A DNA stretch of 64,000 nucleotides from Bacteroidaceae bacterium (GCA_017617235.1 JAFZWQ010000019.1:1-64000), one strand, 5' to 3'. Positions 33,703-44,096 are shown, counted from the first letter of the stretch. Made by a program: numbers and translations. Notes: generated by a model not told the origin, from the sequence alone.

Positions 33703-35118
33703 TTATTCAGGGGTGATGTATTGGTCGTAATCGGTGTAGTGGGGCTCGAATACGACTTGCCATAAGCCGTTGACAGAATATGTGCAGGCCACGCTCTTGC
33801 CGTCGGGAGAGAGGAAGATGGGGCAGGGCGCATCGCCGGGGTAATTCCTGATTCCCATATAGGTGTAGCCTCTCTGACGTAGGGATTCGTGTACGGCCTC
33901 TATGGGAACATCCGTTGCGTGGTACATACTGAGGGACATTTGCAGGTTCTTGCCGTCCTCTGTCTCGAATATGTACTGTTCGGTGAGGTCCTTGGCCACG
34001 TGGTACCATTTGTGCCAGCCTAAGCCTTGCCATAATTCTAGCTTGCTGTTGCCGTCGTTCCACCATTGCTTGGCCATCATATATGTGCATACATCGTCGT
34101 AGCTGCAGCCCCAATTGGTGCATGGGTCGAAGACGAGGATGCCTTTCTCGCGCTCGGCTTTCCAGGTCTTATAGTCTGTTGTGTTGCCGAAGAATGGGGG
34201 TTGCCAGCTGAGGCGGTTCATGTCGAGGTAGTAAACGGCCATTTGATTGGTGTGGAGCTTGATGTGTTCGCTTTTTATAATCTCGTATAAGCCGTCTTTC
34301 TTTTGGCCATACAGTACCAAACGGAGGTCTTCGCCAATTTCCGGGGTATAGCTGTCGCCGTGGGCCAGGGTGAAGAATAATGTCGACGTCTTCGTGTGGC
34401 CAATGCCGTAGCCATAAGTAGCTTGGAGGGCTCCCTTGGGGTAAGCTATCCATTTTTCCTCGGATTTGCAATTGGGGTCGAGGTGGCAGCCGTAATAGAC
34501 CGTCTGGGAAGGGGCGCACAAATACACTTGCTCGTAGCCTGTTTCTTCGGTCAGGTTGTCGATGTTTATCCATACGATACTGCCGATGGAATAGGGCAGC
34601 AGGGTGCCACGGCTTCCTCCCTTGCTGCTGATGTTAATCGTGCATGCAGCAAAACCTGCAGCCAGGTAGCCGGGACGCGACGTGTAGGGCGATATGAGGC
34701 TGACGGTGGAGAGCTGGTCCTCGCCGGTTATCAGCCAGCAGTCTTTATTGTTATACAACTTTGTTGCCTGCCAGCCCACAGCAGTATAGGTGCCGTCGGG
34801 CAGGTCGTCGAGTTCGTAGGTCACGGGGTCGAGACTCCTGCTTTCGCTGCCGAGTTTCAGCACCAGTTTTCCTGTCTCGTCGTAGATGAGCAGCGTGTCG
34901 GTAACGGCGAGTTGTGTCTTTTCGTCGTTCAGCGTTGACTGCATCCTGTCTAAGACTCCCATGGGTTCGTAGAGCGAGGTCCGGTTAATCGTAATCGTGT
35001 TCTTCGAGTCGGCGGGGTAGAGGGGTTCATCGTCCTCGTCGTCGCCGCAACTGACAGTTATGCTCAATATCGTGGCCCAGCACACGGCAAGGCCCATCGT
35101 CATAAGAAATTTTTTCAT
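33703..35118 (-). CDS. Lipoprotein of unknown function
   Basis: A 471-residue protein. The lipoprotein signal peptide (lipobox SITVSC, modified Cys at 24) is followed by acidic GDDEDDEP, an export signal seen on Bacteroidales surface lipoproteins. The first part has LDPVTYELDDLPDGTYTAVGWQ, a beta-sandwich pattern like the DUF4906/FimB-type minor-fimbrial proteins. The C-terminal half is rich in Trp, Tyr and Cys, with no motif I can name. It lies 15 bp downstream of the GH35 gene on the same strand, so they are probably co-transcribed. A glycan-binding partner of GH35 is possible but not shown. Confidence 0.7.
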   Translation of the reverse strand: MKKFLMTMGLAVCWATILSITVSCGDDEDDEPLYPADSKNTITINRTSLYEPMGVLDRMQSTLNDEKTQLAVTDTLLIYDETGKLVLKLGSESRSLDPVTYELDDLPDGTYTAVGWQATKLYNNKDCWLITGEDQLSTVSLISPYTSRPGYLAAGFAACTINISSKGGSRGTLLPYSIGSIVWINIDNLTEETGYEQVYLCAPSQTVYYGCHLDPNCKSEEKWIAYPKGALQATYGYGIGHTKTSTLFFTLAHGDSYTPEIGEDLRLVLYGQKKDGLYEIIKSEHIKLHTNQMAVYYLDMNRLSWQPPFFGNTTDYKTWKAEREKGILVFDPCTNWGCSYDDVCTYMMAKQWWNDGNSKLELWQGLGWHKWYHVAKDLTEQYIFETEDGKNLQMSLSMYHATDVPIEAVHESLRQRGYTYMGIRNYPGDAPCPIFLSPDGKSVACTYSVNGLWQVVFEPHYTDYDQYITPE

Positions 35119-35133
35119 GTGTCTATAGAATGT

Positions 35134-37593
35134 TTAAAACTTAAAGGCTTCGGATTTGACGTAGATGCGGTAGTCCTTGATGCTCTCGGGGGCACCTTCC
35201 TCCATGCGGGGCAGATACTGGAAGCCAGACATCGTCTTGTCCTGACCCATGTCGATGATGACGGTGTGGGGGAACTGTACGCCACGGTTCGTGCTCCAGT
35301 AGGTGCTCTCCTGCAGGTCGAATATCTTGTCGGCATTTTTGTTACCGCTCTGCACGTCCTCGTCGTCGGCATAGGCAATCTGCCAAGGTTCGCGGCTCAG
35401 GCGCTGTCCGCTCTCGTCGAGCATGTACCACTCGGCGATGCAGCAGTATTCGCGGTTCCAGTGGCTGTTGAGGGCCTCGATGCAGATGTAGCGACCTGTT
35501 ACGGGCTTGTCGAACTTCACTTCCTGCCAACCGTTGCCTGCCTTGAACGAACCCACCTTCACGGGTGTCTCACCAGAGAGGTCGAGGTTCTGACCTTCGG
35601 CACGATGGGTTTGCGGGCCTTCGAGGTTCAGTTTGTCGATGATGGGTTTCTCGAGACCCTCGATGGTGCGTTCGCCACGAGATCCCATGACGTCGAGCAC
35701 GATAACCTCGTTCTTGCCCTTCTTCAGCCAGCAACCAGGCACGTAGAGCGTTTGCTGGGGACCAATATACCAATGGCGACCTACGGCATGACCATTCACA
35801 TACACCTGTCCCTTACCCCAGTTTTCGAGGTTCAGGAACGTGTCGCCTACCTTATTTATATTGAAGTAGCCGCGATGATAGCCAGGCTTCATGATGTCGG
35901 CAAGCTTCTTGGAGCCTTCATAACCCTGTGTTAAGGCAAGTCCTGGAACACTTCCTTTCACTTCGCCAGAAGCCACGCGGTCATTAACGCCCTTAATCAT
36001 ATCAAGAGCTTTCTTGGCTGTCTCATAGTCATCAGGGATGGCTACGTTTATCCAGTTCTTCGGCGTCAACACCATCTCTACGTCATCAGTCTCAGTGGTT
36101 AGCGTGACATTGCCGACGATACCCTTGAAGTCCTTGATAGCACGACCAAAGTTGATGCGGCCCATGCCTTCGACGATGATAATCAGTTCGGCTCCCTTCT
36201 TAACGGCAGGAATCGTGAGCGACTTCTCATTCTTCACGCGGTCAATCTTACCGATATACTTTCTGTCGATAAACACCTGCGCAAAGTCGTGGAACTCTCC
36301 TGTGAGCACACTCTGCGAAGTGATTTCAGGCAAGCGCGTAGAGTACATCATGGCGCCCCAACCCATGTCCATCTCTTCAAAAGTCTTTAAGGCACCGTTG
36401 ACAGGCTTGGTCATAGCAGACAAAAGGGGTGCGAACTCCGTCAGTTCGAACTTGGGAATGGCGATGGTGGGGTATTCCTTGGGAACAGCAGGGAGTTTGG
36501 CAGAGCCTTCCCACTTCTGCGTCTGGGGATTCCAGTTGCCGCTATATTTCTCCATCGCCTTGCGCAGCACCCAGTATTTCTCGGTGGTCTGACCAGCCTC
36601 GTTGATGGGCGCGTCGTAGTCGTATGAGGTTACATCAGGAGCAAAGCCAGGGCTGTTGGCACCTGCCCAATGTCCCCAGTTGGTACCTCCGTGGGTCATG
36701 TAGAGCGAGAACGAGATACCGCGGTCCAACATCTGTGTGATGCCATCCACCATAGCCTCTGCGCCACGTGTCTCGTGACGACCGCCCCATTTGTCGAACC
36801 ATCCGCTCCAGAATTCCGAGCACATCTTGGGGCTGTTGGGACGCAACTCACCCAGTTTGCGGAACTCGTGGTCGATGTTGGCACCTGTGCCGAAGTTCAT
36901 CGTCCAGGTGAGGTCGTCGAGGCCGTTGTTGGTGAAATTGGAAGACCAGTCGCATTGGAACAGTTCTACCTTGTCGAAACCGCTCTTGCGGATGATGTCG
37001 CGCACGGCAGAGATGTAGGGTTTGTCTGTGCCATACGAACCGTATTCGTTCTCTACCTGTACCATGATGATGGGACCGCCTTTCTCGATGGTGAGGTCAC
37101 CCAGTTGTTCGCCCACCTTCTGCTCGAAGATTTCCAGACGTTCCATGAAGAAGGGGTCTTGCTCGCGCAACTTGATGTCCTTCTTCTTCAGCAGCCACCA
37201 AGGCAGACCGCCCATTTCCCATTCGGCACAAACGTATGGACCGGGGCGTACGATGACGTACATGCCGTTCTTCTGGGCCAGTTTCACGAAGGCACGGATG
37301 TCGTTGTTGCCCGTAAAGTCGAACTGGTCCTGCTGGGGCTCGTGCGAGTTCCAGAAGATGTAGATGCACAGGGTGTTCATGCCCAATGCCTTACACATCT
37401 TGATGCGCTGTTCCCAATAGGGCTGGGGAATACGGGGGTAGTGCACTTCGGCTGCCTTCACAACGAAGGGCTTGCCGTTCAGAAGAAACGTTTTGTCGCC
37501 AATGGTAAAAGAACCAGGTTTGGTTGCTGCCGTTGCCGAAGAGGCAAACATGAACATCATAGCCAAAAGGAGGCTGTAGGTGAGTTTTTTCAT
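35134..37593 (-). CDS. GH35 beta-galactosidase, exported
   Basis: An 819-residue enzyme. Signal peptide at about 1-23. The GH35 TIM barrel spans about 30-360, with acid/base Glu 183 in VQVENEYGSYG, nucleophile Glu 260 in KMCSEFWSGWFDKWGG, and the substrate-binding VRPGPYVCAEWEMGGLP motif. Beta-sandwich domains follow, and the last 140 residues look like an F5/8-type carbohydrate-binding domain (FDKPVTGRYICIEALNSHW). Family members release terminal beta-galactose from host or plant glycans. A TATCTTTG box lies 23 bases upstream. The next gene (lipoprotein) is 15 bp away. Confidence 0.93.
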   Translation of the reverse strand: MKKLTYSLLLAMMFMFASSATAATKPGSFTIGDKTFLLNGKPFVVKAAEVHYPRIPQPYWEQRIKMCKALGMNTLCIYIFWNSHEPQQDQFDFTGNNDIRAFVKLAQKNGMYVIVRPGPYVCAEWEMGGLPWWLLKKKDIKLREQDPFFMERLEIFEQKVGEQLGDLTIEKGGPIIMVQVENEYGSYGTDKPYISAVRDIIRKSGFDKVELFQCDWSSNFTNNGLDDLTWTMNFGTGANIDHEFRKLGELRPNSPKMCSEFWSGWFDKWGGRHETRGAEAMVDGITQMLDRGISFSLYMTHGGTNWGHWAGANSPGFAPDVTSYDYDAPINEAGQTTEKYWVLRKAMEKYSGNWNPQTQKWEGSAKLPAVPKEYPTIAIPKFELTEFAPLLSAMTKPVNGALKTFEEMDMGWGAMMYSTRLPEITSQSVLTGEFHDFAQVFIDRKYIGKIDRVKNEKSLTIPAVKKGAELIIIVEGMGRINFGRAIKDFKGIVGNVTLTTETDDVEMVLTPKNWINVAIPDDYETAKKALDMIKGVNDRVASGEVKGSVPGLALTQGYEGSKKLADIMKPGYHRGYFNINKVGDTFLNLENWGKGQVYVNGHAVGRHWYIGPQQTLYVPGCWLKKGKNEVIVLDVMGSRGERTIEGLEKPIIDKLNLEGPQTHRAEGQNLDLSGETPVKVGSFKAGNGWQEVKFDKPVTGRYICIEALNSHWNREYCCIAEWYMLDESGQRLSREPWQIAYADDEDVQSGNKNADKIFDLQESTYWSTNRGVQFPHTVIIDMGQDKTMSGFQYLPRMEEGAPESIKDYRIYVKSEAFKF

Positions 37594-37615
37594 AGTTAAT
37601 AGAATATATTTTCAG

Positions 37616-37623
37616 CAAAGATA
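37616..37623 (-). promoter_or_regulatory. -7 box of the GH35-lipoprotein transcript
   Basis: The minus strand reads TATCTTTG, 23 bases before the GH35 ATG. Confidence 0.65.
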
Positions 37624-37698
37624 CAAATAAAATTGAATATTCTTGAATGAATCAAGCGATTTTATCGATTAGAAAAATTGAAAATTGAAAATTATTTG

Positions 37699-37706
37699 TA
37701 ATTTTG
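37699..37706 (+). promoter_or_regulatory. -7 box of the zinc-ribbon gene
   Basis: Reads TAATTTTG, 38 bases before the ATG at 37745. An AAAATTG heptamer array (37672-37693) lies just upstream. Confidence 0.55.
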
Positions 37707-37744
37707 TGTTGTAAAAGGTAAATGTTTAAATCGTAAATGGAATT

Positions 37745-38647
37745 ATGGCAATGATAAAGTGTCCTGAATGTCGTCACCATATTTCGTCGATGGCCAGGAC
37801 TTGTCCCGAGTGTGGCGCCTCCATAGACCCCGTATGGGCCGCAAGGGAGGCAGAAAAAGAATTGAAGAAGCTGGAGGAAGTGCCCTTCACGGTAGAGGTG
37901 GGAGCAGAACCCGAAGCTCCCGTAGACGTGGAAACTCCCGTAGAGGAGGAAACTCCTGTAGAGCCCGAAGCACCAGTGGCTCCAGAGACTCCTGCGGAAA
38001 CACCTGTCGAGGAGGAAACCCCACAAGCCAAAGAGGAAGAACCGGCAGTTGAACCGCAGCCCGAAAAGCCAACTCCCGTTCCCCCGACGGAAACCGCAAA
38101 AACACCCTCGAAGGGCAATCGGAAATGGATTGTGGTGCTGGTAGTCCTGTTGGGTTTGCTGATAGGCGGACTATACTTCTACGACTATCGTGCCGAGCAG
38201 GCGCGCGAACAGCATGCCTATGAGATGCTGAAGGATTGTTCGAATCCCGATTTCTACGAGGACTTCATCATCCGCTATCCCAAAAGTGAACATACCCCGG
38301 AGGTGCGCGAACGACTGAAGGTGGTTGCTGCCCAGCAGATAGAGTGGCAGAACCTGATTGCCAGCGGCACCCGAACGGATTTGCAGCGGTTTGCCAGCAT
38401 GCACCCCACGAGCCCCTATGCCAAGGTGGCGCTGAGCCGCATAGATTCGCTGGATTGGACAGAGGCAAAGGCCACCCGTTCGCTGGAGGCTGTGACGCGC
38501 TATATGACGATGCACCCCGATGGCTATTTCATCGACCAGGCCGAGACGATGCGACAGACGCTGGAACGTCAGCGCGAAGAGGCCGAAGCTGCCCTGCGCG
38601 ACTCTCTGGCCCGCACCGATTCTGTTGCCGCAACCCCCGCAAACTGA
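37745..38647 (+). CDS. Zinc-ribbon membrane protein with Pro/Glu/Val repeat region
   Basis: A 300-residue protein of unknown role. A zinc ribbon (CPEC-x11-CPEC) fills residues 6-24. A Glu/Pro/Thr/Val-rich low-complexity segment follows (about 50-118) with repeated ETPVEEETP-like units, then one transmembrane helix (about 129-146, WIVVLVVLLGLLIGGLYFY). The C-terminal 150 residues are helical and TPR-like, with YPKSEHTPEVRERL and MHPTSPYAKVALSRI resembling outer-membrane assembly lipoprotein repeats. Cytoplasmic zinc ribbon and periplasmic helical domain are the likely topology. It is a single gene with its own promoter and a shared terminator. Confidence 0.75.
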   Translation: MAMIKCPECRHHISSMARTCPECGASIDPVWAAREAEKELKKLEEVPFTVEVGAEPEAPVDVETPVEEETPVEPEAPVAPETPAETPVEEETPQAKEEEPAVEPQPEKPTPVPPTETAKTPSKGNRKWIVVLVVLLGLLIGGLYFYDYRAEQAREQHAYEMLKDCSNPDFYEDFIIRYPKSEHTPEVRERLKVVAAQQIEWQNLIASGTRTDLQRFASMHPTSPYAKVALSRIDSLDWTEAKATRSLEAVTRYMTMHPDGYFIDQAETMRQTLERQREEAEAALRDSLARTDSVAATPAN

Positions 38648-38676
38648 CTTATATAATTAAATAGGTAGAAAACAAA

Positions 38677-38704
38677 GTCGGGTACCTCGTATGAGATACC
38701 CGAC
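38677..38704. terminator. Bidirectional terminator between the zinc-ribbon gene and glyA
   Basis: Stem GTCGGGTA-C-CTC/GAG-A-TACCCGAC (38677-38688 with 38693-38704) with one mismatch and a 4-base loop; A-rich on the left, T-rich on the right. Confidence 0.8.
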
Positions 38705-38727
38705 TCTTATTTTACGAGCGTTTTGAA

Positions 38728-40008
38728 TCAATAGGCGTAGAGGGGATATTTCTCCATCATGGCGTTGACCTCGGCACGTACAGCGGCGATGTTTGCCTCG
38801 TTCTCGGGGTCGTTCAGGACGCGTTCGATGAGCTCGGCAATCTTCACCATCAGGTCTTCCTTGGCACCACGGGTAGTGATGGCAGGTGTACCCAGACGGA
38901 TACCAGAGGTCTGGAAGGCTGAACGGCTGTCGAAGGGAACCATGTTCTTGTTCACCGTGATGTCGGCATCTACCAGAGCGCGTTCGGCAACCTTACCCGT
39001 CAGTTCGGGATACTTGGTGCGCAAGTCAACGAGCATCGAGTGGTTGTCTGTGCCGCCGCTGACGATGTGGAAGCCACGCTTGATGAGTTCGTCGGCCAGC
39101 ACCTTGGCATTCTTCTGTACCTGCTTGGCCCACTCCTTGAATTCGGGTTGCAGGGCCTCGCCAAAGGCAACAGCCTTAGCGGCAATGACGTGCTCCAGCG
39201 GACCACCCTGAATGCCGGGGAATACAGCACTATTCAAGAGGGCAGACATCATCTTCACCTCGCCCTTGGGAGTGGTCTTGCCCCAGGGGTTGGGGAAGTC
39301 CTTGCCCATGAGGATGATACCGCCACGAGGACCACGCAGGGTCTTGTGGGTAGTGGAGGTGACGATGTGGGCGTATTTCAGAGGATTGTCCAGCAAACCG
39401 GCAGCAATCAGACCTGCGGGGTGTGCCATATCAATCATCAGAAGGGCACCTACCTTGTCTGCAATTTCGCGCATACGCTTGTAGTCCCATTCGCGGCTGT
39501 AGGCAGAACCGCCACCCACGATGAGCTTGGGCTTGTGCTCGAGAGCCAGGCGCTCCATCTCGTCGTAATCCACACGGCCAGTCTCCTTGTTCAGGTCGTA
39601 ACCGACGGGATTATACAGGATGCCGCTGGTGTTGACATGTGAACCGTGCGAGAGGTGACCTCCGTGGTCCAGATTCAGTCCCATAAATGTGTCGCCAGGA
39701 TTCAGTACAGCCAGGAAAACGGCAGCGTTGGCCTGTGCTCCGGAGTGGGGCTGTACGTTGGCATATTCGGCACCGAAGAGTTGGCATACACGGTCGATAG
39801 CCAGTTGCTCGACTTTGTCCACCACCTGACAGCCACCATAGTAGCGCTTGCCAGGATAGCCTTCGGCATACTTATTGGTGAGGATGGAGCCCATGGCTTC
39901 CATCACTTCGTCGCTGACATAGTTTTCCGAGGCAATGAGCTCGATGCCACGTGTCTGGCGCAGGCGCTCTGCCTCAATCAATTTAAATACGGTCTCGTCG
40001 TTTCTCAT
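38728..40008 (-). CDS. glyA: Serine hydroxymethyltransferase
   Basis: A 426-residue PLP enzyme close to the usual length (about 420). It starts [23 protein letters not shown], carries the YPGKRYYGG and [13 protein letters not shown] motifs, and has the PLP-lysine in [15 protein letters not shown]. It interconverts serine and glycine with tetrahydrofolate, feeding one-carbon units. Four 8-bp repeats sit 5 bases upstream of its ATG. No TAnnTTTG box was obvious in front of it, so its promoter is unassigned. Confidence 0.97.
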   Translation of the reverse strand: MRNDETVFKLIEAERLRQTRGIELIASENYVSDEVMEAMGSILTNKYAEGYPGKRYYGGCQVVDKVEQLAIDRVCQLFGAEYANVQPHSGAQANAAVFLAVLNPGDTFMGLNLDHGGHLSHGSHVNTSGILYNPVGYDLNKETGRVDYDEMERLALEHKPKLIVGGGSAYSREWDYKRMREIADKVGALLMIDMAHPAGLIAAGLLDNPLKYAHIVTSTTHKTLRGPRGGIILMGKDFPNPWGKTTPKGEVKMMSALLNSAVFPGIQGGPLEHVIAAKAVAFGEALQPEFKEWAKQVQKNAKVLADELIKRGFHIVSGGTDNHSMLVDLRTKYPELTGKVAERALVDADITVNKNMVPFDSRSAFQTSGIRLGTPAITTRGAKEDLMVKIAELIERVLNDPENEANIAAVRAEVNAMMEKYPLYAY

Positions 40009-40012
40009 ATTT

Positions 40013-40044
40013 GTGATTTAGTGATTTGGTGATTTAGTGATTTT
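40013..40044. repeat. Octamer tandem array (GTGATTTA), four units, in the glyA leader
   Basis: Units at 40013, 40021, 40029 and 40037: GTGATTTA, GTGATTTG, GTGATTTA, GTGATTTT. The array starts 5 bases upstream of the glyA ATG. Confidence 0.85.
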
Positions 40045-40112
40045 ACTTCCACGGCCAGCGGCCGTTTACTTCCATTTTTACTTCCTTAATTAATTGGTTA
40101 ATGGTTTGAGGA

Positions 40113-40574
40113 TTATTTCTCGACCAGTTGAACATCGTCCAGTTGGATGATGGTGTTGCAATAGTGACACTTCAGCGCATTACGTTCGTTGCCGTGAACA
40201 TGAAAATGGGTCTTCATCGGCTCGTTGTTTGTGATGCATTTGGGGTTGGCACATTTCACGATGCCTTTCAGCTCGTCGGGTAGGGCAACGGTACGTTTCT
40301 CGGTTATCTCGTAGTCGTGGATAATGCAAAGGGTCAGGTTGGGGCAGATGACTGCCAACTGGTTCAACTCCTCGTCGGTGAAGAACTTGTCGGCCATCTT
40401 GATGATACTCTTCTTTCCCAGTTCCTTACTCTCCAGATTGTATCCGATGGTTACAGCTGAGGTCATGCGGTCCAGGTGCAACAGGTTGACTACGGCAAAC
40501 AATTTTTCCGAAGGTATATGGTCGATGACGGTACCATTTTCGATGGCTGCCACCAGTAATTGTTTCTCTTTCAT
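40113..40574 (-). CDS. pyrI: Aspartate carbamoyltransferase regulatory subunit
   Basis: A 153-residue protein, the E. coli PyrI length. An allosteric nucleotide-binding domain comes first ([23 protein letters not shown]), then the structural zinc domain with four Cys in CANPKC and CHYC. It binds CTP or ATP and tunes PyrB. It follows pyrB by 13 bp in one operon. Confidence 0.97.
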   Translation of the reverse strand: MKEKQLLVAAIENGTVIDHIPSEKLFAVVNLLHLDRMTSAVTIGYNLESKELGKKSIIKMADKFFTDEELNQLAVICPNLTLCIIHDYEITEKRTVALPDELKGIVKCANPKCITNNEPMKTHFHVHGNERNALKCHYCNTIIQLDDVQLVEK

Positions 40575-40587
40575 AATCTTTTGAAAC

Positions 40588-41535
40588 TTAGTTGATTATC
40601 GTACTGTCGTTACGAATTTCCTCGAGGGTGATTCCCAGCGCATCGCACAGCAGCGCCTGACGGGCAAAAAGTCCGTTGTGGGCCTGTTCGAAATAGTAGG
40701 CATGTGGGTTCTCGTCGATGCTGTATTCAATCTCGTTGACACGAGGCAGCGGATGCAGAATCTTCATGTTGGGACGGGCTTTGGAGAGCATGTCCAACTT
40801 CAGAAGGTAGCGGTCCTTCACCCGTTCGTATTCCATCAGGTCGGTAAAACGTTCGCGCTGGACGCGGGTCATGTAAAGGATGTCGGCACCGCTGATGACG
40901 TCGGCATTGAAGTCCGTATGTTCGACGTAGCGTATGCCGTGATCGCGACAGAAATTCTTGTATATTTCGGGCATAGCCAGTTCCTCGGGTGCTATGAAGT
41001 GGAACGTGGGATTGAAATGATACATCGCATTCAGCATGGAGTGAACCGTTCTGCCGTATTTCAGGTCGCCCACCAGATAGATGTCCAGATTGTCCAAACG
41101 CCCCTGCGTCTTGTAAATAGAGTAGAGGTCGAGCATGGTCTGCGAGGGATGCTGGTTGGCTCCGTCGCCAGCGTTTACGATGGGAACAGGAGCAATTTCG
41201 CTGGCATATCGGGCAGCACCTTCCAGATAGTGGCGCATGACGATGATGTCGGCATAGTTCGAAACCATCATGATGGTGTCTTTCAGCGTTTCGCCCTTGG
41301 TGCCGCTGGTGACCTTCGGGTCGGCAAAGCCGATGACTCTGGCCCCCAAACGATTGGCTGCTGTCTCGAAGGACAGACGGGTGCGGGTGCTGGGCTCGAA
41401 AAACAGGGTGGCGACTACGCGACCTTCGAGCAGACGACGGTTGGGATGTCGTTCAAACTCTTCGGCCATTTGGATCAGATATTCTATTTTTTCACGACTG
41501 TGATCGGCAATCGTGACCAAACTACGTTTTTCCAT
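40588..41535 (-). CDS. pyrB: Aspartate carbamoyltransferase catalytic subunit
   Basis: A 315-residue protein. The carbamoyl-phosphate motif [11 protein letters not shown], the [20 protein letters not shown] block with catalytic His, the aspartate-binding [13 protein letters not shown] loop and HPLPRVNEI are all present. It condenses carbamoyl phosphate and aspartate in pyrimidine synthesis. The ATG at 41535 is preferred over the longer frame to 41637, since MEKRSLVTI is the normal opening and the TAAATTTG box at 41566-41573 lies between. Confidence 0.97.
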   Translation of the reverse strand: MEKRSLVTIADHSREKIEYLIQMAEEFERHPNRRLLEGRVVATLFFEPSTRTRLSFETAANRLGARVIGFADPKVTSGTKGETLKDTIMMVSNYADIIVMRHYLEGAARYASEIAPVPIVNAGDGANQHPSQTMLDLYSIYKTQGRLDNLDIYLVGDLKYGRTVHSMLNAMYHFNPTFHFIAPEELAMPEIYKNFCRDHGIRYVEHTDFNADVISGADILYMTRVQRERFTDLMEYERVKDRYLLKLDMLSKARPNMKILHPLPRVNEIEYSIDENPHAYYFEQAHNGLFARQALLCDALGITLEEIRNDSTIIN

Positions 41536-41565
41536 ATTTCCTATGGTGTATAAAGTTTTGCGCAC

Positions 41566-41573
41566 CAAATTTA
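41566..41573 (-). promoter_or_regulatory. -7 box of pyrBI
   Basis: The minus strand reads TAAATTTG, 30 bases before the pyrB ATG. Confidence 0.55.
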
Positions 41574-41668
41574 CTTCTTTTTCTTCGGATAGGCAATATT
41601 TTGATAGAGATAGTTTTAAGAAAGTATAATTTTTCATCTTTCAACTTTTTACTTTCAACTTTATTTTG

Positions 41669-41676
41669 TAACTTTG
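41669..41676 (+). promoter_or_regulatory. -7 box of the penicillin-binding protein gene
   Basis: Reads TAACTTTG, 24 bases before the ATG at 41701; CAACTTT units lie directly upstream. Confidence 0.6.
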
Positions 41677-41700
41677 GAGACTTAAAAGTGTTTTGTGAAA

Positions 41701-44079
41701 ATGCGTAAGAAACTAATGATATTCTTGTGGGTGCTATTCTTTGGAATAGTAGGCACTATTGCAACCCTGTTTGTACTGATAGAAAATGGTACTATCGGAT
41801 ATATGCCTGAGCTGCAAGAATTACAGAATCCTGTCGACAAATATGCCAGTCAGGTCTTTTCCGAGGATGGTGTCCTGTTGGGTACGTGGAGCTACAGTAG
41901 GGCCAATCGTATCTTTGTCAGTTACGAAGACCTGTCGCCCAGCCTGGTGCAGGCTCTGGTATCTACCGAGGACGAGCGTTTCTACGAACATAGCGGTATA
42001 GATTTCCGTGCCGTTTTCCGTGCAATGATTAAGCGCGTCGTCCTGCGCCAGAAACAGGCAGGTGGCGGAAGTACCATCACCCAGCAGTTGGCCAAGCAGC
42101 TGTATAGCGCCAAGGCCGGCAGTATATGGGAGCGTGCCATGCAGAAGCCTATTGAATGGGTGATTGCCGTAAAGCTGGAACGCTACTACACCAAGGAGGA
42201 AATCATTACGATGTACCTCAACTATTTCGATTTCCTGCACAATGCGGTGGGTATAAAGACTGCAGCGAGGACCTATTTCAATAAGGAACCCAAAGACTTG
42301 ACCATCAACGAATGTGCCACCCTTATCGGCATGTGTAAGAATCCCTCGCTCTTCAACCCTGTACGTCGTCCTGAACAGGCTCGCGGCAGACGTGATGTCG
42401 TGTTGGACCAGATGCTGAAGGCCGGTCATCTGACCCAGGAAGAGGTGGATTCGTGCAAGGCACAGCCCATCGAACTCAACTTCCATCGTCAGGACCACAA
42501 AGACGGACATGCAACCTATCTGCGTGAATATCTGCGTACGGTACTGACCGCCAAGGAACCCAAACGCAGCAACTACGCTTCGTGGCAGGACCAGAAGTTC
42601 TACGAGGATTCCCTGGCGTGGGCCAACGACCCGCTGTATGGCTGGTGCAATAAGAACATCAATAAGAAGACGGGTCAACCCTACGACCTTTATCAGGATG
42701 GACTGAAGGTGTACACCGCTATCGACAGCCGTATGCAGCAGTATGCCGAAGAGGCCATGCTGGAACATGTTGTCGGCACATTGCAGCCCGCTTTCAATAA
42801 GGAACGCAAGGGTTCGGCAAAGGCTCCCTATGGCGCCAGCGTTTCGGAAAAGGACGTACAGCGTTTGCTGACTCGTGCCAAGCACCAGAGCGGACGATAC
42901 ATCCAGATGAAGGCCGATGGTTATAGCGAGGAAGATATCGACAAGGCCTTTGCCACTCCTGTGGAAATGACGGTTTACACCAGTCGCGGAGATGTGGATA
43001 CGTTGATGACTCCGATGGATTCCATCAAGTACTACAAGGGCTTCCTGCGTTCGGGTTTCCTGTGCATCGACAATCATCGGGGTTATGTGAAAGCCTATGT
43101 CGGCGGATTGGATTACGCCCATTTCCAGTATGATATGGTAAGTATGGGACGCCGTCAGGTGGGTTCAACCATTAAACCTTATCTGTATGCTATGGCGATG
43201 GAAAATGGATGGACGCCTTGCGACGTAGCACCCAATGAACAGCGCACGTATGGAAACTGGACACCCCGTAACGGCAGTCGAGCCAGATATGGTGAGATGG
43301 TAACCCTGAAATGGGGATTGGCACAGAGTAATAACTGGATATCGGCCTACCTGCTGAACTCTATGAATCCCATCCTCTTCGTTAAATACCTTCATAAGTT
43401 CGGTATTAAGAATCGAAAGATTGAACCCTCGTTGGCGCTTTCACTCGGTCCGTGCGAAGTGAGTGTGCTGGAGATGGTAACCGCATACACCACCTTCCCA
43501 AAGGGCGGTACCCGTGTGCAACCCGTATTCGTGACTAAGATTACGGATTCCGATGGCAATGTGCTGGCGGAAGTAAGCTCGTTGCAGGTGCGCAAGAACG
43601 AGAAGGACGAGAACGATACCCGTGAGGTGCTGAGCGAAGATGCCGCATACAAGATGGTGGACCTGATGCAGGGCGTTATGAACGGAGGTACGGGTAGCCG
43701 TATGCGAAACCGTTATGGCATTCGTGCCCCGATGGGTGGTAAGACAGGAACCACGAACGATAATTCCGACGGATGGTTCGTTGGATATACACCCTCGCTG
43801 ACCTTCGGCGCATGGGTAGGAGGTGAGGAACGCGACATCCACTTCAACAGTATGGCCTACGGACAGGGTGCTGCTGCATCCTTGCCCATCTGTGCCCTGT
43901 TCCTGCAAAAAGTGTTCGCCGATGAGCGCTTGCCTTATTCGCCTGACGAGAAATTCGTATTCCCTCGTGGCTTCGATTTGTGCAGTAGCGAATATGACGA
44001 TGGTGAGGATGGTGAAATCATAGAGATGGTGGGTGAGGAACCCCGACAGCCTGCCATGAATGACTTGATGAACTATTAA
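41701..44079 (+). CDS. mrcA: Class A penicillin-binding protein (PBP1A-like)
   Basis: A 792-residue bifunctional peptidoglycan synthase. One N-terminal membrane anchor (about 5-27) is followed by a GT51 glycosyltransferase domain with STEDERFYEHSGID (catalytic Glu near 90) and GGGSTITQQLAKQLY (121-135). The transpeptidase domain has SxxK at 489-492 (STIK), SNNW as SxN, and KTGT at 681. The ATG at 41701 is chosen over a GTG two codons earlier. It acts in the periplasm on lipid II. kdsB follows 17 bp later, so the whole plus-strand run to about 49.3 kb may be one envelope and polymer operon. Confidence 0.95.
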   Translation: MRKKLMIFLWVLFFGIVGTIATLFVLIENGTIGYMPELQELQNPVDKYASQVFSEDGVLLGTWSYSRANRIFVSYEDLSPSLVQALVSTEDERFYEHSGIDFRAVFRAMIKRVVLRQKQAGGGSTITQQLAKQLYSAKAGSIWERAMQKPIEWVIAVKLERYYTKEEIITMYLNYFDFLHNAVGIKTAARTYFNKEPKDLTINECATLIGMCKNPSLFNPVRRPEQARGRRDVVLDQMLKAGHLTQEEVDSCKAQPIELNFHRQDHKDGHATYLREYLRTVLTAKEPKRSNYASWQDQKFYEDSLAWANDPLYGWCNKNINKKTGQPYDLYQDGLKVYTAIDSRMQQYAEEAMLEHVVGTLQPAFNKERKGSAKAPYGASVSEKDVQRLLTRAKHQSGRYIQMKADGYSEEDIDKAFATPVEMTVYTSRGDVDTLMTPMDSIKYYKGFLRSGFLCIDNHRGYVKAYVGGLDYAHFQYDMVSMGRRQVGSTIKPYLYAMAMENGWTPCDVAPNEQRTYGNWTPRNGSRARYGEMVTLKWGLAQSNNWISAYLLNSMNPILFVKYLHKFGIKNRKIEPSLALSLGPCEVSVLEMVTAYTTFPKGGTRVQPVFVTKITDSDGNVLAEVSSLQVRKNEKDENDTREVLSEDAAYKMVDLMQGVMNGGTGSRMRNRYGIRAPMGGKTGTTNDNSDGWFVGYTPSLTFGAWVGGEERDIHFNSMAYGQGAAASLPICALFLQKVFADERLPYSPDEKFVFPRGFDLCSSEYDDGEDGEIIEMVGEEPRQPAMNDLMNY

Positions 44080-44096
44080 CTCGGAACTTGTAACTA

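Noticed and set aside
33504..33833. 109-residue minus-strand open frame downstream of the lipoprotein
   Set aside because: It crosses a strong terminator and the lipoprotein C-terminus in another frame; composition is Ser/Thr/Pro shadow-like.
37915..38045. Tandem repeat in the zinc-ribbon gene as a phase-variable array
   Set aside because: The Glu/Pro/Thr/Val segment is repetitive at the protein level but its codons vary, so it is low-complexity protein rather than a DNA tandem repeat.
40045..40112. Short G/C stem CGGCC/GGCCG after pyrI as a terminator
   Set aside because: The stem is only about 5 bp and has no clear T-run on the minus strand, so I did not list it.
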